This document shows positions 35,072 to 45,227 of a stretch of 64,000 nucleotides of DNA, piece by piece. Numbering within the stretch: the first letter of the stretch is position 1; each line of letters begins with the position of its first letter. Both the position numbers and the translations under genes were made by a program. Below the pieces are notes generated by a model. That model worked only from the letters and a program-made list of their open reading frames with translations. It was not told the origin of the DNA and ran no database searches. The stretch is from Lyngbya confervoides BDU141951 (GTDB lineage: Bacteria; Cyanobacteriota; Cyanobacteriia; Thermosynechococcales; Thermosynechococcaceae): assembly GCF_000817775.3 (NCBI RefSeq), contig NZ_JTHE03000004.1, positions 1-64,000 of the forward strand, read 5' to 3'.

Positions 35072-37114
35072 TTAGGGGCGTCGTAGGGTCGGAGCGACGC
35101 CGGGGCTGGGTCGATACTGATAGCCAAAGGTGGACTGGTCAGAGTCATCTAGAATCTGGGGCGTCACGAGGACCACCAGTTCAGAGCGCTCACGGGTTTT
35201 ATTTTCATCCCTAAACAAGCGACCTAACAGCGGGATATCGCCAAGAATGGGGACTTTAGAGATATCCACTCGGTCTTGATCGCGAATAATGCCCGTTAAG
35301 ACCATGGTTTGGCCATCGCGTAGGCGCACCATTCCTGTTTCCAAGCGTCGCTGCTGGAGCAGAAGGGCCTCTGATCCGCCGTCTTCAAAACTTCGGCCAG
35401 AGGGCGAACTCACCTCGGGAGAAAGGCTCAAGGAAACAAAGCCATTGTCATCAATGCGATCCACGGTGACATTGAGGATGACCCCAGCATTTTGGATGAT
35501 TGGCTTGCGAGTTTGGGAGCGGGTTTCCGCGCCGCTGGCTGAAGCATCCGAGGTGTCAGTCACTTCAAACCCTGAGAAAATTTGCTCCGTGAGATTCACC
35601 TGGGCAGAGCTGCCTTCTTGCACCATCAACGTGGGGTTGGTGAGAATTTTGGCGTTATTGTTAGTCACCTCTGCAAAGATGGTGCCGATGAAGGTGTCGG
35701 TGAGGGTGGTGACCACATTCGCGGGGGAGAGTACCGCAGCGCCACTTCCAAAAATGGCTCCAAAGGCGCGGCCCGCACCATTATTGAGCACGCCAATGCC
35801 TAAGTTATCATTGGCCCTAAATTGCAGGTCTGCGTTAGAGAGTTTTCCATTGAGCAGGTTCACATCCACAAACTTGACATTGACCGCTACCTGCCGCTTG
35901 CGGACGTCAAGCTGAGTCAGGAGCTGGCTGGCAATTTCAACCTTGCGCGGTGTCCCAATGAGGGTAATGGAGTTGGTGCGAGAATCGGCGACCGCTTCCA
36001 GACCCGTTAGCAGAGTCGATCCCCCCTGCCCTCCGTTGGCCCCGTAGGACTCCAGAATTTCCTTCGCGCCGGTGCCCTCAATTTGATCTTCCGTGACTGT
36101 GGATCGGTTAATGGCGGTTTCGGCGGTTGCGCCACTATCGCTATCTGAAGAAACGTTACCGCCGGTCTGCGCCTCAGTTTGGATGGAGGTGGAATAGGTG
36201 GTTTTGGCCGTAGCGCGCATTTGATTCAGGCGCAGGGTCCGGACCACGCGATTTTGGGCATCGCCGGGAAGCTCTTTGCCCACGAATACGGTTTGGCCGA
36301 CGCGATTGGCCTGCAGACCGGTGAGACGAATCACGTAGTTAAAGACATCATCCACGGATTCATTTTCAATATCGAGGGAAATGGTGGGTCCCCCTTCTGC
36401 TTCACCCGACTCTGCAAAGGCCACGTTCAGTCCAGAGGCTCGACCGAGCAGCGTTAACACCTCGCGAGCGGGAGCGTCGCGCAGCAGCAGCTTGGGAATA
36501 ATTTGAGCGCTCCCCAGTTCAATGCGCTCGGGGTCAGCGTTGATGGCACCCACGCTAATATCGCCAACGGGGGGGGCGGAGGCTCTCGGGCGGTTAGGGG
36601 GGACCGGGTTTGCAGACTGGCCCGAGGGAGCTTCTTGAGCCCCCAGGGAGGGGCGATCGCCTGCGGCGGTCAGTTCAGCGCCGCGCTCAAAGCTCATCAC
36701 CAAAATGCCGTTGGTGGCTTCCCGGCGGGTAATGTCTAGAATCGGCGCTGTTCCTTCCCCTTCGACCACAATGCGAACGGTGTTCGCATCGAGCTGGGAA
36801 ACCTGCAAGCGTCGCAGGCCTGCAGTGGGCTCCGATTCTGAGAAGCTATTCCCCGACACAAGGCGCAGCTGACTGTTGCTAATGTCAACGATGGTGCTAT
36901 TGCCGCGGTTCACGCTAAAAATAGGCGGACGGCTATTCCCACGCACTTGAAGATCGAGCTGCACCCCATTGGCGGTTGGCGACAGCCGAAGATCGGTAAT
37001 TTCTGTCTGCGCCGCATGGGCCGGCTGAATGACCGCAGTGGAGGCGGCTAGGCCTGCGATCGCAAACGCTGCTGTTCCTTTAAACCCGTTCACCCGAAAA
37101 ACCTCATTTAACAC
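35072..37114 (-). CDS. pilQ: Type IV pilus secretin
   Basis: A 680-residue outer-membrane secretin through which the pilus leaves the cell. A signal peptide (about 1-34) is followed by an AMIN domain (about 38-135) that binds peptidoglycan, an acidic/Pro-rich linker, STN/N1-type domains (about 205-430, LLRDAPAREVLTLLGRASGL) and the secretin core, with VPILGDIPLLGRLFRD and ERSELVVLVTPQIL near the end. It is the last gene of pilM-pilN-pilO-pilQ; pilP is absent, as usual in cyanobacteria. The gap to pilO is 130 bases. Confidence 0.95.
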   Translation of the reverse strand: MLNEVFRVNGFKGTAAFAIAGLAASTAVIQPAHAAQTEITDLRLSPTANGVQLDLQVRGNSRPPIFSVNRGNSTIVDISNSQLRLVSGNSFSESEPTAGLRRLQVSQLDANTVRIVVEGEGTAPILDITRREATNGILVMSFERGAELTAAGDRPSLGAQEAPSGQSANPVPPNRPRASAPPVGDISVGAINADPERIELGSAQIIPKLLLRDAPAREVLTLLGRASGLNVAFAESGEAEGGPTISLDIENESVDDVFNYVIRLTGLQANRVGQTVFVGKELPGDAQNRVVRTLRLNQMRATAKTTYSTSIQTEAQTGGNVSSDSDSGATAETAINRSTVTEDQIEGTGAKEILESYGANGGQGGSTLLTGLEAVADSRTNSITLIGTPRKVEIASQLLTQLDVRKRQVAVNVKFVDVNLLNGKLSNADLQFRANDNLGIGVLNNGAGRAFGAIFGSGAAVLSPANVVTTLTDTFIGTIFAEVTNNNAKILTNPTLMVQEGSSAQVNLTEQIFSGFEVTDTSDASASGAETRSQTRKPIIQNAGVILNVTVDRIDDNGFVSLSLSPEVSSPSGRSFEDGGSEALLLQQRRLETGMVRLRDGQTMVLTGIIRDQDRVDISKVPILGDIPLLGRLFRDENKTRERSELVVLVTPQILDDSDQSTFGYQYRPSPGVAPTLRRP

Positions 37115-37244
37115 TGTATTTACCCTATAGTTACCGTTTTACAACTCACGATTGTCGGCCACTCCAACGGGATTGCGGTATCGCACCAGCAGAGACTGGA
37201 GAAGACCGAAAGACTGGATCGAAGCAATTCAATCGCAGGAAAGG

Positions 37245-37964
37245 CTAGTTTGGCTGATCCTGATTTTGCTTGGCTTGCTCAGCTTGCTGCTGGGCAGCGG
37301 CGGCCTCCTCAGGCGTCAAGGGAACATAGGCGTATAGCTGGAAGCTAGAACTCACCTCCGGTTCCACTTGAAAGCTTTGGTCGTCGTTTTTGCCCACTTC
37401 CATCTTGAGTTCCTGGACCACCAGAACCGTTTGCAGACGATCGATGGCCTGCATAATTCTGAGCGTTTGGTCAAAGGTGCCCTGAAAGGAAACATCGGTG
37501 ACCTGACGCTTGAGCTTATAGTTCAGCTCTGGACCCAGGCTTCCGTCTGCGACCACCCCAGAGGCCTCATAGTTGGGCGTAAACTTCATCAGTTGAGCAT
37601 TGCTGGTGGAAATTACCCGATTGAGGTCCAGCAACAGCGTATCAAGGGCCTTTTGGCTTGAAAATAACTCCCGAACCTCTTCCCGCTTGTCCTTCACCTG
37701 GTTCAAGGACGCCACCAGCTCATCCAGCCTGCGCACCGAGGCTTCTTTTTGGGAGAGGTCTAGTTCCTTCTGAGCAATGGCCTCCCGCGCCTGCTGATTC
37801 TGCTCTAGCTGCGGTCCCACTAGCTGCACGCCAATGTATCCCGCCAGGGCCACTCCCCCAATCGCGGCCAGAACGCCCAGCACCTGAGGAGTCAGGGTCA
37901 CCCCAAAGGCAACGGGATAAGAGGGGGTGTCAAAACCATCTTCCATAAACGCTCCTGTGGTCAT
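37245..37964 (-). CDS. pilO: Type IV pilus inner-membrane protein PilO
   Basis: A 239-residue protein with a short cytoplasmic N-terminus, one membrane helix (about 28-49: VLGVLAAIGGVALAGYIGVQ), a coiled coil (about 55-100) and a ferredoxin-like periplasmic domain. The Gln-rich tail (AAAQQQAEQAKQNQ) is typical of cyanobacterial PilO. It forms heterodimers with PilN in the alignment complex. It overlaps the pilN stop by four bases (ATGA type), indicating translational coupling. A second possible start is ATG 37946. Confidence 0.9.
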   Translation of the reverse strand: MTTGAFMEDGFDTPSYPVAFGVTLTPQVLGVLAAIGGVALAGYIGVQLVGPQLEQNQQAREAIAQKELDLSQKEASVRRLDELVASLNQVKDKREEVRELFSSQKALDTLLLDLNRVISTSNAQLMKFTPNYEASGVVADGSLGPELNYKLKRQVTDVSFQGTFDQTLRIMQAIDRLQTVLVVQELKMEVGKNDDQSFQVEPEVSSSFQLYAYVPLTPEEAAAAQQQAEQAKQNQDQPN

Positions 37965-38701
37965 GGCTTGATCACTCCTTGTCTTTTTAGGGTTTCAATG
38001 CGAGCGACTAGACCCGCTGCACCATGCTGACGCAGGGCCGTAAGCAGCGATTCGGCCGGGGCATCGTTAATCTGGGTATCAATGTCATATTCAACCAGTC
38101 CGCCACTGTTTTGTTGATCTTGGCGGGTGGCATTCTTGAGCCGAGTATTGGCCGCGCTCTGGCTGAGATAATTGGACTGGCGCAGGGTGAGAACAAAATC
38201 GTTCACATCTCCAAAGGAGATGGCGGTCCCCTTCAAGCTCAAACTGCTGGTTGCACCGGCAGGGGCTGAGGGGGCACCCTCTGCGGCTTGCACGGGTGCG
38301 GGCTTAGACTGAGTGATGGCGCTAATTTGCAGGGTAGAGGGGACGCGATCGCGCAGGTCGGCGAGCATCGCGGACCAGGGCTTAATTTGATTAAAAACCT
38401 TAGCCAGGGCATCGGTTTCAGCCTGCACCTGATCCAGCTCTTGCTGCAGCTGTTCCACTTCCTGCAGTTGGGGGCCCAGCCGGGCAATGTCCTGATTGAG
38501 CTCCTGCTCCTTATCCGCCAATTGCTGGTTCAAAAATCCAACGACTCCAAAGGCGCCAAAGGCGATCGCAATGGCAGCAATTCCAATCCCCAGACCCAAA
38601 AACATCGGCGTCTTGTCGTCTTGAATCCGGGTGGGAGCGGTGGGCAGATCGGGAGCAAACTCATCCCGATCGTTCAATAAATTAATGTCTATCCAATACA
38701 T
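37961..38701 (-). CDS. pilN: Type IV pilus inner-membrane protein PilN
   Basis: A 246-residue protein. The start MYWIDINLLNDRDEFAPDLP contains the conserved INLL motif that docks into PilM. One membrane helix (about 38-58) is followed by a coiled coil (about 62-105, rich in Gln/Glu/Leu) and a periplasmic domain with an Ala/Pro-rich loop. It starts three bases after the pilM stop and overlaps pilO. Confidence 0.92.
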   Translation of the reverse strand: MYWIDINLLNDRDEFAPDLPTAPTRIQDDKTPMFLGLGIGIAAIAIAFGAFGVVGFLNQQLADKEQELNQDIARLGPQLQEVEQLQQELDQVQAETDALAKVFNQIKPWSAMLADLRDRVPSTLQISAITQSKPAPVQAAEGAPSAPAGATSSLSLKGTAISFGDVNDFVLTLRQSNYLSQSAANTRLKNATRQDQQNSGGLVEYDIDTQINDAPAESLLTALRQHGAAGLVARIETLKRQGVIKP

Positions 38702-38704
38702 GGT

Positions 38705-39799
38705 TTAAGCCTCCCGTAACCCTAGGCCCATGACAATTCCAAATCCTGATCGCTGATCCTCAGGAATCATATCCACATTTTGCAATCCCAGGGATTCTAC
38801 CGGATCAATGAGCGAAGCCGAAATTCCCAGGCGTTGTGCCATGAAGGCATCGATTTGCCCGAGGACTGCGCCCGGACCAGAGAGGAAAACCTGCACCACT
38901 TCCAGGGATTCTCCCTGGTTCAGGTAAAAGTCGATGGATCGACGCAGCTCATCGGAAAGCCCCCCCAGCACCCGCAGCAGGGCAGCTGAGCTAGGGTTTT
39001 CGTCAATGCCGGTGATGGTATCTTTGATGTCGCTCACCGGAACGGTCATGCTTTGCAGCAGGTCATTCCCCATGGACAAGGGCAGGTTCATGGCCCGACT
39101 CAAGGCGCTCTTCATCTGCTGGGTGCCCACCGGAATCTTGCGATTAAACTGGGGCACACCGTCCATCACGATGCTAATTTCTGTGCCGTCAGCATCGATA
39201 TTCACCAGGGCGATCGCTTCACCGGACACAAACTGCAAGAGCTGGCTGCGAATGGCGCGAATCATGGCAAAGCTGCTCACTTCCAGCACCTGCAGATCCA
39301 GGCCCGCCAGCTGGAAAATTTCCAGGTAGGCATTGGTAATCTCCTTGGGCGTGGCGACGAGCAGCACTTCCACTCGTTCAATCCCGTCCTCGTCAATTTC
39401 CGTGCCCAGTTGCTGAAAGTCAACATCGGCCTCTTCGCGGGGAAAGGGCAGATAGAGGGCTGCTTCCTGGTTGAGAACCATATCCCGCAGCTCGTAGTCA
39501 TCCAGTTCGGCGGGCAGCCGAATTAAACGAATGACGGCCTCGCCCACGGGAATGGCGCTGGCGACCGCTGTTCCCTTGATGCCGTTTTCATCCAGAAGGG
39601 CACGCAGGGCCTCGGCGATGGTCTGGTAGTCCAGAAATTGCCCGTCCTGCATGGCCCCTTCGGGCATGGGACCGCAAGCAAACTGGGTAACTTTGTACCC
39701 TTGCTTCTGGGATTGAAGCTGCACGACATTAATCTGATCCGCCGTGAGTTCAATACCAAGTCTTGGTTGTTTTTTAGAAAAGAAGTTAAGTAATGGCAC
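38705..39799 (-). CDS. pilM: Type IV pilus assembly ATPase-like protein PilM
   Basis: About 364 residues from GTG 39799 (VPLLNFFSKKQPRLGIELTA), the usual PilM start. The frame is open further to 39982, but that part does not look like PilM. It is an actin-like cytoplasmic protein that binds ATP and the PilN N-terminus. Actin-fold motifs are GIELTADQINVVQLQ (phosphate 1), VNIDADGTEISIVMDG (phosphate 2) and FLSGPGAVLGQIDAFMAQRL (adenosine). It is first in the pilMNOQ operon. Confidence 0.92.
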   Translation of the reverse strand: MPLLNFFSKKQPRLGIELTADQINVVQLQSQKQGYKVTQFACGPMPEGAMQDGQFLDYQTIAEALRALLDENGIKGTAVASAIPVGEAVIRLIRLPAELDDYELRDMVLNQEAALYLPFPREEADVDFQQLGTEIDEDGIERVEVLLVATPKEITNAYLEIFQLAGLDLQVLEVSSFAMIRAIRSQLLQFVSGEAIALVNIDADGTEISIVMDGVPQFNRKIPVGTQQMKSALSRAMNLPLSMGNDLLQSMTVPVSDIKDTITGIDENPSSAALLRVLGGLSDELRRSIDFYLNQGESLEVVQVFLSGPGAVLGQIDAFMAQRLGISASLIDPVESLGLQNVDMIPEDQRSGFGIVMGLGLREA

Positions 39800-40282
39800 A
39801 GCAGTGGTGTCCGTTGATAAGCACGACCATCTGATTGAATGAATTGATTGTAGAGTCAATCCTGTACGGATAGTACCCAAATCCTGAAGGGGGATGATCA
39901 TACTCCAGAAGGAGAAAAATAGATTTGTAGATCTGGAGATTTTTTGCAGTCGCTCACGAACGGTTATAAAAGCTCTTCTCATCTCAAAAACAGCTTAGGG
40001 ATCTTTATGAGGGCAAGGTTGGCATCAGGGCTAGCAATGAGAGGCCAGGAGAGGCAAACATTTTCAAGAAGGCTAAAAAAACATTTTTCGCTGATCGAAG
40101 AATTAGACAGACTGGGCACACTAGAGGTGTGATTGAAGTTCTCCATCAACTCAGTGAGGGTCACTCCTTCTGTGGACTGAACGAGAGGAGTTGGTAAAGA
40201 CATGAGCAAGATCGGATGAAGCTAAATCAAAAACCCTTTGTCAGATCTTGAGTTACTTGCAGAGAAGGCATTGGATTGATTC
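39800..40282. other. Divergent promoter region between pilM and minor pilins
   Basis: 483 bases separating the pilMNOQ operon (minus) from the plus-strand pilin cluster. It is A/T-rich (AAAAAACATTTTT near 40078) and should hold both promoters. No coding frame has support. Confidence 0.5.
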
Positions 40283-41743
40283 ATGCTTCACTCAACCTAC
40301 ATTTATGAACTCTTGAGAATTAAGACCCTCAACCCCATCGAGATGAGTAAACCTGGCATGCGCAAGAGTCTCTCTTCCCTTATTCCTCAAAAAACATCAG
40401 ATAGTGGTTTTGCCTTACCGACTGTAATTGGAATGGGATTGATTGTTTTGTTGGTTGCTCTGACGGCAGTACTGCGGGCTCAAGATGATCGCACTGTATC
40501 CCAAAGCAAACAAGAGACCTCAAGAAGTCAGCTCGCAGCTGAAGCGGGAGTAACCAAAATCCAAGCTTTCATGAATCGGTATCGGTCCATGGCCAAATAC
40601 AATGCTTGTAATGGCGATGATTGGGCCAGTGACGGCAGTTGCAATAATACTGGAACCACTGCCGCAGACGCGAGTTGGGGGAATCCAAACCTCATTCCTC
40701 ATCTAAATGCTTCTTGTGGCACTGGAACCCTTGCCGACAGTAGAACGGCTCTCAGTAATTGGACGACGACAAGCTGGCAACTTGTAGATTCAGCGGATCC
40801 TGCAAAGGGAGAATATCGTCTTCTGCGCTATGAGAGCAACGGGACTTTAACGGTAGAGGGTGCAGTGATGCGCGGCGAACCGGGAGAAAGTTTCTCCACC
40901 GTTACAGTTCGAATTCCCGTGTTCGATATTTTAAATGAACAAGTTGCAGGTTTGTGGGTCCAAAATACGATTTCTGGAAATCCTCGCATGGATTCTGATG
41001 TGGTGGGTCCTTGCACAGGAAGTTTAACAGCTTCACCGCTGAATGGAAAAGCCATTATTCGCTCTCAGCTGACAATGCCACCTGCGCCATCAATACCAGC
41101 TAAAGTCGACCATGACAGTAACCCTAGCACGCCTGACGTGTATCCAACCGGTGTATACGAATTCAGTAGCATTAACAGCGGCGTTCCGGGAACAAATTCG
41201 GGATCCGCGATTGGTAAGAAGTTACCTCGGCTAATTTCCAATAATAATGGGGCAACAGCTGACGATCAGCCTGACTCTCTAGGAATATATAATTACATCA
41301 TCAATAGTATTGATGACTCGTTTGAAATTGTCCCTGGCAAAGCGGTGAATATCTGGGTAACCGGAGATATCAACCTAGAGAATAAAATTTTAGTAAATCC
41401 ATGTAATGACCCTGGCGCTGCATTAACCTGTGGCCCCTTCGATATCAGAATATATGGCACGGGTTCAGCCTTAACTCTGAATGAAGCAACCGTTGTCTGC
41501 GATGTTTTTTTCCATCTGCCCGGCTACGCTGCCAGCTTCACATCAGGAGGCACAGCCGAACGAGATTGTGGCAGTGGACAGAAGAGTACGGGGGTATATT
41601 GGCTTAATTCTTGGTCTGGAGCTGATGGAACTAACAGTGTTACAAGTCCACGCGCAACCTGGAAAGGGGCCTTAGATGCTACCAGCATCAGTGTTCCACC
41701 ACCTCGAATAGGGCCGGTTCAGCGTTGGGAGCCGGAGTCTTGA
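40283..41743 (+). CDS. PilX-like minor pilin, large
   Basis: A 486-residue prepilin-like protein. The processing site is SDSG/FALPTVIGMG with a class III-type hydrophobic stretch and no Glu at +5, followed by the SQLAAEAGVTKIQAF segment usual in PilX-type proteins. The large extracellular part is rich in Asn, Thr, Ser and Gly, with several Cys (CGTGT, GPCTG, NPCND, ERDCG). ATG 40343 (MSKPGMRK) is an alternative start giving a leader of more normal length. It is first of four plus-strand pilin-like genes and probably helps to prime or tip the pilus, or acts in adhesion. Confidence 0.75.
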   Translation: MLHSTYIYELLRIKTLNPIEMSKPGMRKSLSSLIPQKTSDSGFALPTVIGMGLIVLLVALTAVLRAQDDRTVSQSKQETSRSQLAAEAGVTKIQAFMNRYRSMAKYNACNGDDWASDGSCNNTGTTAADASWGNPNLIPHLNASCGTGTLADSRTALSNWTTTSWQLVDSADPAKGEYRLLRYESNGTLTVEGAVMRGEPGESFSTVTVRIPVFDILNEQVAGLWVQNTISGNPRMDSDVVGPCTGSLTASPLNGKAIIRSQLTMPPAPSIPAKVDHDSNPSTPDVYPTGVYEFSSINSGVPGTNSGSAIGKKLPRLISNNNGATADDQPDSLGIYNYIINSIDDSFEIVPGKAVNIWVTGDINLENKILVNPCNDPGAALTCGPFDIRIYGTGSALTLNEATVVCDVFFHLPGYAASFTSGGTAERDCGSGQKSTGVYWLNSWSGADGTNSVTSPRATWKGALDATSISVPPPRIGPVQRWEPES

Positions 41744-41912
41744 TATCTGTAGAAACCGTTGATAATGCTGATTTACTAAGAGTAGGCAAGAGAAATCAGG
41801 ATTTCTAGTACATTATTAGTCGATACAACGGGTTGATTTTTCGAGTCCTACTTCTACTTCGTCAGTCTACTGACAAGTTTGTTATCAGCCATATGAGATA
41901 AGGATCAAGTAA

Positions 41913-42503
41913 ATGTTTATGCGATTTATCAAGTTTTTAGCTCAATCACCAAGAAACTCTCAATCACCCAACCAAGGCTTTACAACAGTCGAGATTTTAG
42001 TAGGGGTATTGCTCTCTGCAATATTTATGGCTGTGGCAATGCAGGCGATCGCAGTGGCAGCAGCGCTCCGGGTAAAATCACAAGAGGCTAGCCAGGCCGC
42101 AAACTGGATTCAAGAGGATCTAAATGTTGTCTCTGCGCAAGCAAAGGCACTAGGTGGATACGACCCTGTCACTCAAAGTTATGCATCCGTTTCAACCAAT
42201 CGTTGTGCTGCCACCACTGCAACTGATGGATACGCAGCACTTTTGCAAAATGAAGCCGATAATCATCCTGAAATTGCTGCACAAGACACAGTGATTGGTA
42301 CAGATGATACGGATCCGAAGTTTAGCTCCATTGGCAATCGCCCTTATACCCTGAGAAGGCGAACTAGTATAGTGGCTTCAAATCCTCATGTTTTGCGAGT
42401 TCAGTACGACATTTACTCGGGCACTGATACCACAGTAGAACCCCTCCAAAGCTATTATGCAGAAATAATACCAGGGGTCGCCTTTGCCTGCAAACAAGTT
42501 TAA
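41913..42503 (+). CDS. PilV-like minor pilin
   Basis: A 196-residue prepilin with cleavage site NQG/FTTVEILVGVLLSAIF and Glu at +5, so it is a proper substrate for PilD. The N-terminal helix is followed by ASQAANWIQEDLN. Two Cys (in NRCAAT and FACKQ) could form a disulfide. A good ribosome site (ATAAGGA) precedes the ATG. It is second in the plus-strand cluster; its size and type fit PilV. Confidence 0.78.
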   Translation: MFMRFIKFLAQSPRNSQSPNQGFTTVEILVGVLLSAIFMAVAMQAIAVAAALRVKSQEASQAANWIQEDLNVVSAQAKALGGYDPVTQSYASVSTNRCAATTATDGYAALLQNEADNHPEIAAQDTVIGTDDTDPKFSSIGNRPYTLRRRTSIVASNPHVLRVQYDIYSGTDTTVEPLQSYYAEIIPGVAFACKQV

Positions 42504-42596
42504 CCCATGTCAAGGGAAGTTACTTGCCGCAGAGCAGCAATAGGCATCTATTAGGTTTTTAAGTTCAGACGCCCTCGATGGGTTGAGAGATAAACA

Positions 42597-43151
42597 ATGA
42601 CAGGTAAACGAGATAATAGAGGCATATCTGCCGGATTTACACTGATCGAGATGCTGGTGACTTTGCTCATTACGGCAATTCTAGCCGCCATTGTTTCACC
42701 GAGCATGCTGACTTGGTACAACAATAAAAAAATCGATGATGTATTATCCCAAGTAGAAGGGGCCCTGAAGATTGCTCAAGCCTCTGCCATTAAGCTAAAT
42801 ACAACTTGTACGGTCACTGTCGATACTCAATCTATAAGCGCGTCTCCCTCCAAGTGCTTAGCGACTGGAACACGATTTATCCAGGGAGTCAATGCCAATA
42901 TAGCGACAGAAGATGTTGGGGGTAGCCAGGTTGTATTTTCTTCTAAGGGGACAGCAACTATTGTTTCTGGAACGTCGGTAATTGTAATTTACGATAAAGA
43001 TGCTCCTACAAGTCGTTCCATGAAATGTGTTGTCGTGTCAGATGGAATTGGAATGATTCGAACTGGAAACTATACAGCCAGCGCTCCCCCAACTTCTAGC
43101 GATAATGCGTCGTCGGTTGAGAGCAATTGTGTAACTCCGTCTCCTTCTTAA
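42597..43151 (+). CDS. FimT/GspH-like minor pilin
   Basis: A 184-residue prepilin: SAG/FTLIEMLVTLLITAILAAI with Glu at +5, then SPSMLTWYNNKKIDDVLSQV and the GspH/FimT-type EGALKIAQASAIKLNTTCTV. The tail is Ser/Pro-rich. FimT binds DNA in some bacteria that take up DNA, but no such property can be read here. A strong terminator follows (43221-43252), so the cluster is split into at least two transcripts. Confidence 0.82.
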   Translation: MTGKRDNRGISAGFTLIEMLVTLLITAILAAIVSPSMLTWYNNKKIDDVLSQVEGALKIAQASAIKLNTTCTVTVDTQSISASPSKCLATGTRFIQGVNANIATEDVGGSQVVFSSKGTATIVSGTSVIVIYDKDAPTSRSMKCVVVSDGIGMIRTGNYTASAPPTSSDNASSVESNCVTPSPS

Positions 43152-43220
43152 AGTTAATCCTCGCAATTGCTGGAAGGACTTTAATTGACCAAGCGCAAAA
43201 ATCATTAAATATAACTCCAA

Positions 43221-43252
43221 GAGGCATGGATTTTCATTCCATGCCTCTTTTT
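43221..43252 (+). terminator. Intrinsic terminator after the FimT-like gene
   Basis: GAGGCATGGA (43221-43230) pairs perfectly with TCCATGCCTC (43238-43247), loop of seven, followed by TTTTT. Confidence 0.9.
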
Positions 43253-43559
43253 GTGCCGCTCAAAACCTGCTGCCCCGGCCAATATCCTCCTACAGATCAC
43301 CCTGGCGAATGTCTTTTTTATCCTCGAGAATAAAATAAGTGATCCTACTGACGAAGAATTATCTTAGATTGGCGAGAATTAAATCGTTCAGGAAGAAAAA
43401 AACAGTGCGGGGGCTGGGTCATTGATGATTGAAAACTGGATGTCTAGCATTCTGACTTAGTTAGGTAGGATAGCTCACTTAAAACAGCATAAACCTATAG
43501 TCATTAAATTCTTTAATTCTTCCAACACAATTTTGACGTATATGGAGTTGTCGGGGATT

Positions 43560-45227
43560 ATGTACAAGGCATTGCTACAGAAGAAGAAGTGGAAAAACCT
43601 TGGGTTTTCCCAAGAAGGTGGTTTTTCAATGGTCGACCTGATGGTTGGAGCAGGTCTAACTATGGTGCTGGTCGCTGGAAGCGGAGGGGCGATCGCTTCT
43701 ATGCTAGATTCCAGCACCACAGCCAATGCCAAAAGTGAACGGCGGGTGGAGATGAACCGTGCCTTAGATTTCATCACTACCGAGGTGAATCGTTCTTCTA
43801 ATTTGGTACAAACGCCGACCTTGCCGACGGGGCTGGTCAATAAGCTGGCAGAGGTATCGAGCGAAATTGATGTTTCTTCTGTGACACCGGTCCTACAATT
43901 AAATCTACCGGGTGGAAGTGATCCGGTTACGTACTTTACCGCCACACCCAAGAGTGGAACCTGGAAAGGTCCCAAGGTCCTGTTTCGGTGGGGAGCAAAC
44001 TTCGATCAAGCTGGAACTTACATTGATCCGGCTAATTCGGCCAACTGGAAACCGCTAGCTTTGCTGGACCGTTTAGATACTTTTTCTGCCAGTGTTTCGG
44101 GTGACTCAGTTCAGCTGAAGCCCGTAGGCCAAATTCAGAAGCTTTTAGGACGCACGGAAAGCTACCAGATAACCTCAAACGCGAGTACTAAGAACAAGCG
44201 GGTCGCTCCACCCTCATTTCAAGCCGTTGGAGGAGCAGGTGCTAGCATTGCAAAGCTTTTCACTATTACAAATGGCAACGTTATTGTGGATCAAGCATCG
44301 ACCCTGAAAGTGGAGTTTCTAGGGGGAGATATCACCTGTGGAGCAGGGGGGCCTACTATCCCCACCTTAGCAAAAGTCAATGTGAGTGGTGAGTCTAATA
44401 GTGGCTGGATTAGCCCTACTGGAACCCTGAGCTATGATGTTTCTCCTAGCACAACCCTCAATATTGAAGGATGGGCTAAGGGAAATAACAGTAGCGGTGG
44501 CTGCAAAAATCACAATATGAAGTTTAATTCTGAAGGTGATCAAGGCAGTCAAGTCTTAACTCTAGTGGATGGGGATACAGTCCCAGAGTTTAGGCCGCTC
44601 CCAGGACAAAGGACAATTGATACTTTTCTGGAGCCCTACATCGATTCAACTACAGGAAAAGTCAGTATAGCTCCTAACGAAGTGATTTTCCTGTTTGAAA
44701 TGGGAACAACAAACTCTGGATCCCAAGCTTACGATATGCAGGATATGGTAGTACTGGCAACGATTTCACCAACCAACACCAGTACAAGTTCCTCGAGTAG
44801 TCCTTCAACCACCTCAAGTTCAACCACCTCAGGTTCAACCACCTCAAGTTCAACCACCTCAGGTTCAACCACCTCAAGTTCAACCACCTCAGGTTCAACC
44901 ACCTCAGGTTCAACCACCTCAGGTTCAACCACCTCAGGTTCAATCACCTCAGGTTCAAGTAATTCATCAGAAACCTCTTCTAATCCAGGCCCTACACCTA
45001 ATTCAAACTCTACAACCAGTTCTAGCAAAACTCAAAATAGCAGTTCAAATCAGAAATGCAACAATGGTCTAGGGAACGGCTCCGAAAACTGTACTCCAGG
45101 AAATGCACGCCCTAATGATGAGATAGTTAGAGATGCTCTTGGTAACGTTATCTGCACTCCTGCCCCTGGAAATCCATGTACCCAGGCTAGCAAGTCTGTA
45201 GGAGGCAATAATAATAAAAAGAAGTAG
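43560..45227 (+). CDS. PilW-like minor pilin with Ser/Thr repeat stalk
   Basis: About 555 residues from ATG 43560 (ATG 43542 adds six). The processing site is [14 protein letters not shown] with Asp instead of Glu at +5. [20 protein letters not shown] is PilW-like. The large central domain (about 90-410) is followed by a Ser/Thr/Gly region built from ten copies of a 15-bp repeat (44806-44955), giving STTSS and STTSG pentapeptides. A Cys-containing end (NQKCNNG, NCTPGN, NPCTQA) and a basic GGNNNKKK tail complete it. It resembles a stalk for surface display. It has its own transcript after the terminator at 43221. Confidence 0.75.
   Translation: MYKALLQKKKWKNLGFSQEGGFSMVDLMVGAGLTMVLVAGSGGAIASMLDSSTTANAKSERRVEMNRALDFITTEVNRSSNLVQTPTLPTGLVNKLAEVSSEIDVSSVTPVLQLNLPGGSDPVTYFTATPKSGTWKGPKVLFRWGANFDQAGTYIDPANSANWKPLALLDRLDTFSASVSGDSVQLKPVGQIQKLLGRTESYQITSNASTKNKRVAPPSFQAVGGAGASIAKLFTITNGNVIVDQASTLKVEFLGGDITCGAGGPTIPTLAKVNVSGESNSGWISPTGTLSYDVSPSTTLNIEGWAKGNNSSGGCKNHNMKFNSEGDQGSQVLTLVDGDTVPEFRPLPGQRTIDTFLEPYIDSTTGKVSIAPNEVIFLFEMGTTNSGSQAYDMQDMVVLATISPTNTSTSSSSSPSTTSSSTTSGSTTSSSTTSGSTTSSSTTSGSTTSGSTTSGSTTSGSITSGSSNSSETSSNPGPTPNSNSTTSSSKTQNSSSNQKCNNGLGNGSENCTPGNARPNDEIVRDALGNVICTPAPGNPCTQASKSVGGNNNKKK
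44806..44955 (+). repeat. Ten 15-bp tandem repeats inside the PilW-like gene
   Basis: The unit is CAACCACCTCARGTT, with R alternating between A and G in the first six copies and G afterwards; the last copy has one T change. It encodes [10 protein letters not shown]. The near identity suggests recent slippage and likely length variation between strains. Confidence 0.95.

Noticed and set aside
39800-39982. A longer PilM N-terminus from 39982
   Set aside because: The added 61 residues do not resemble PilM, whose normal start is at the GTG with PLLNFFSKK; the extra part is promoter-like DNA.
44729-45028. A repeat-rich minus-strand protein across the 15-bp repeats (many VVEPEVVE units)
   Set aside because: It is only the reverse reading of the Ser/Thr repeats of the PilW-like gene, without a plausible start region or function.
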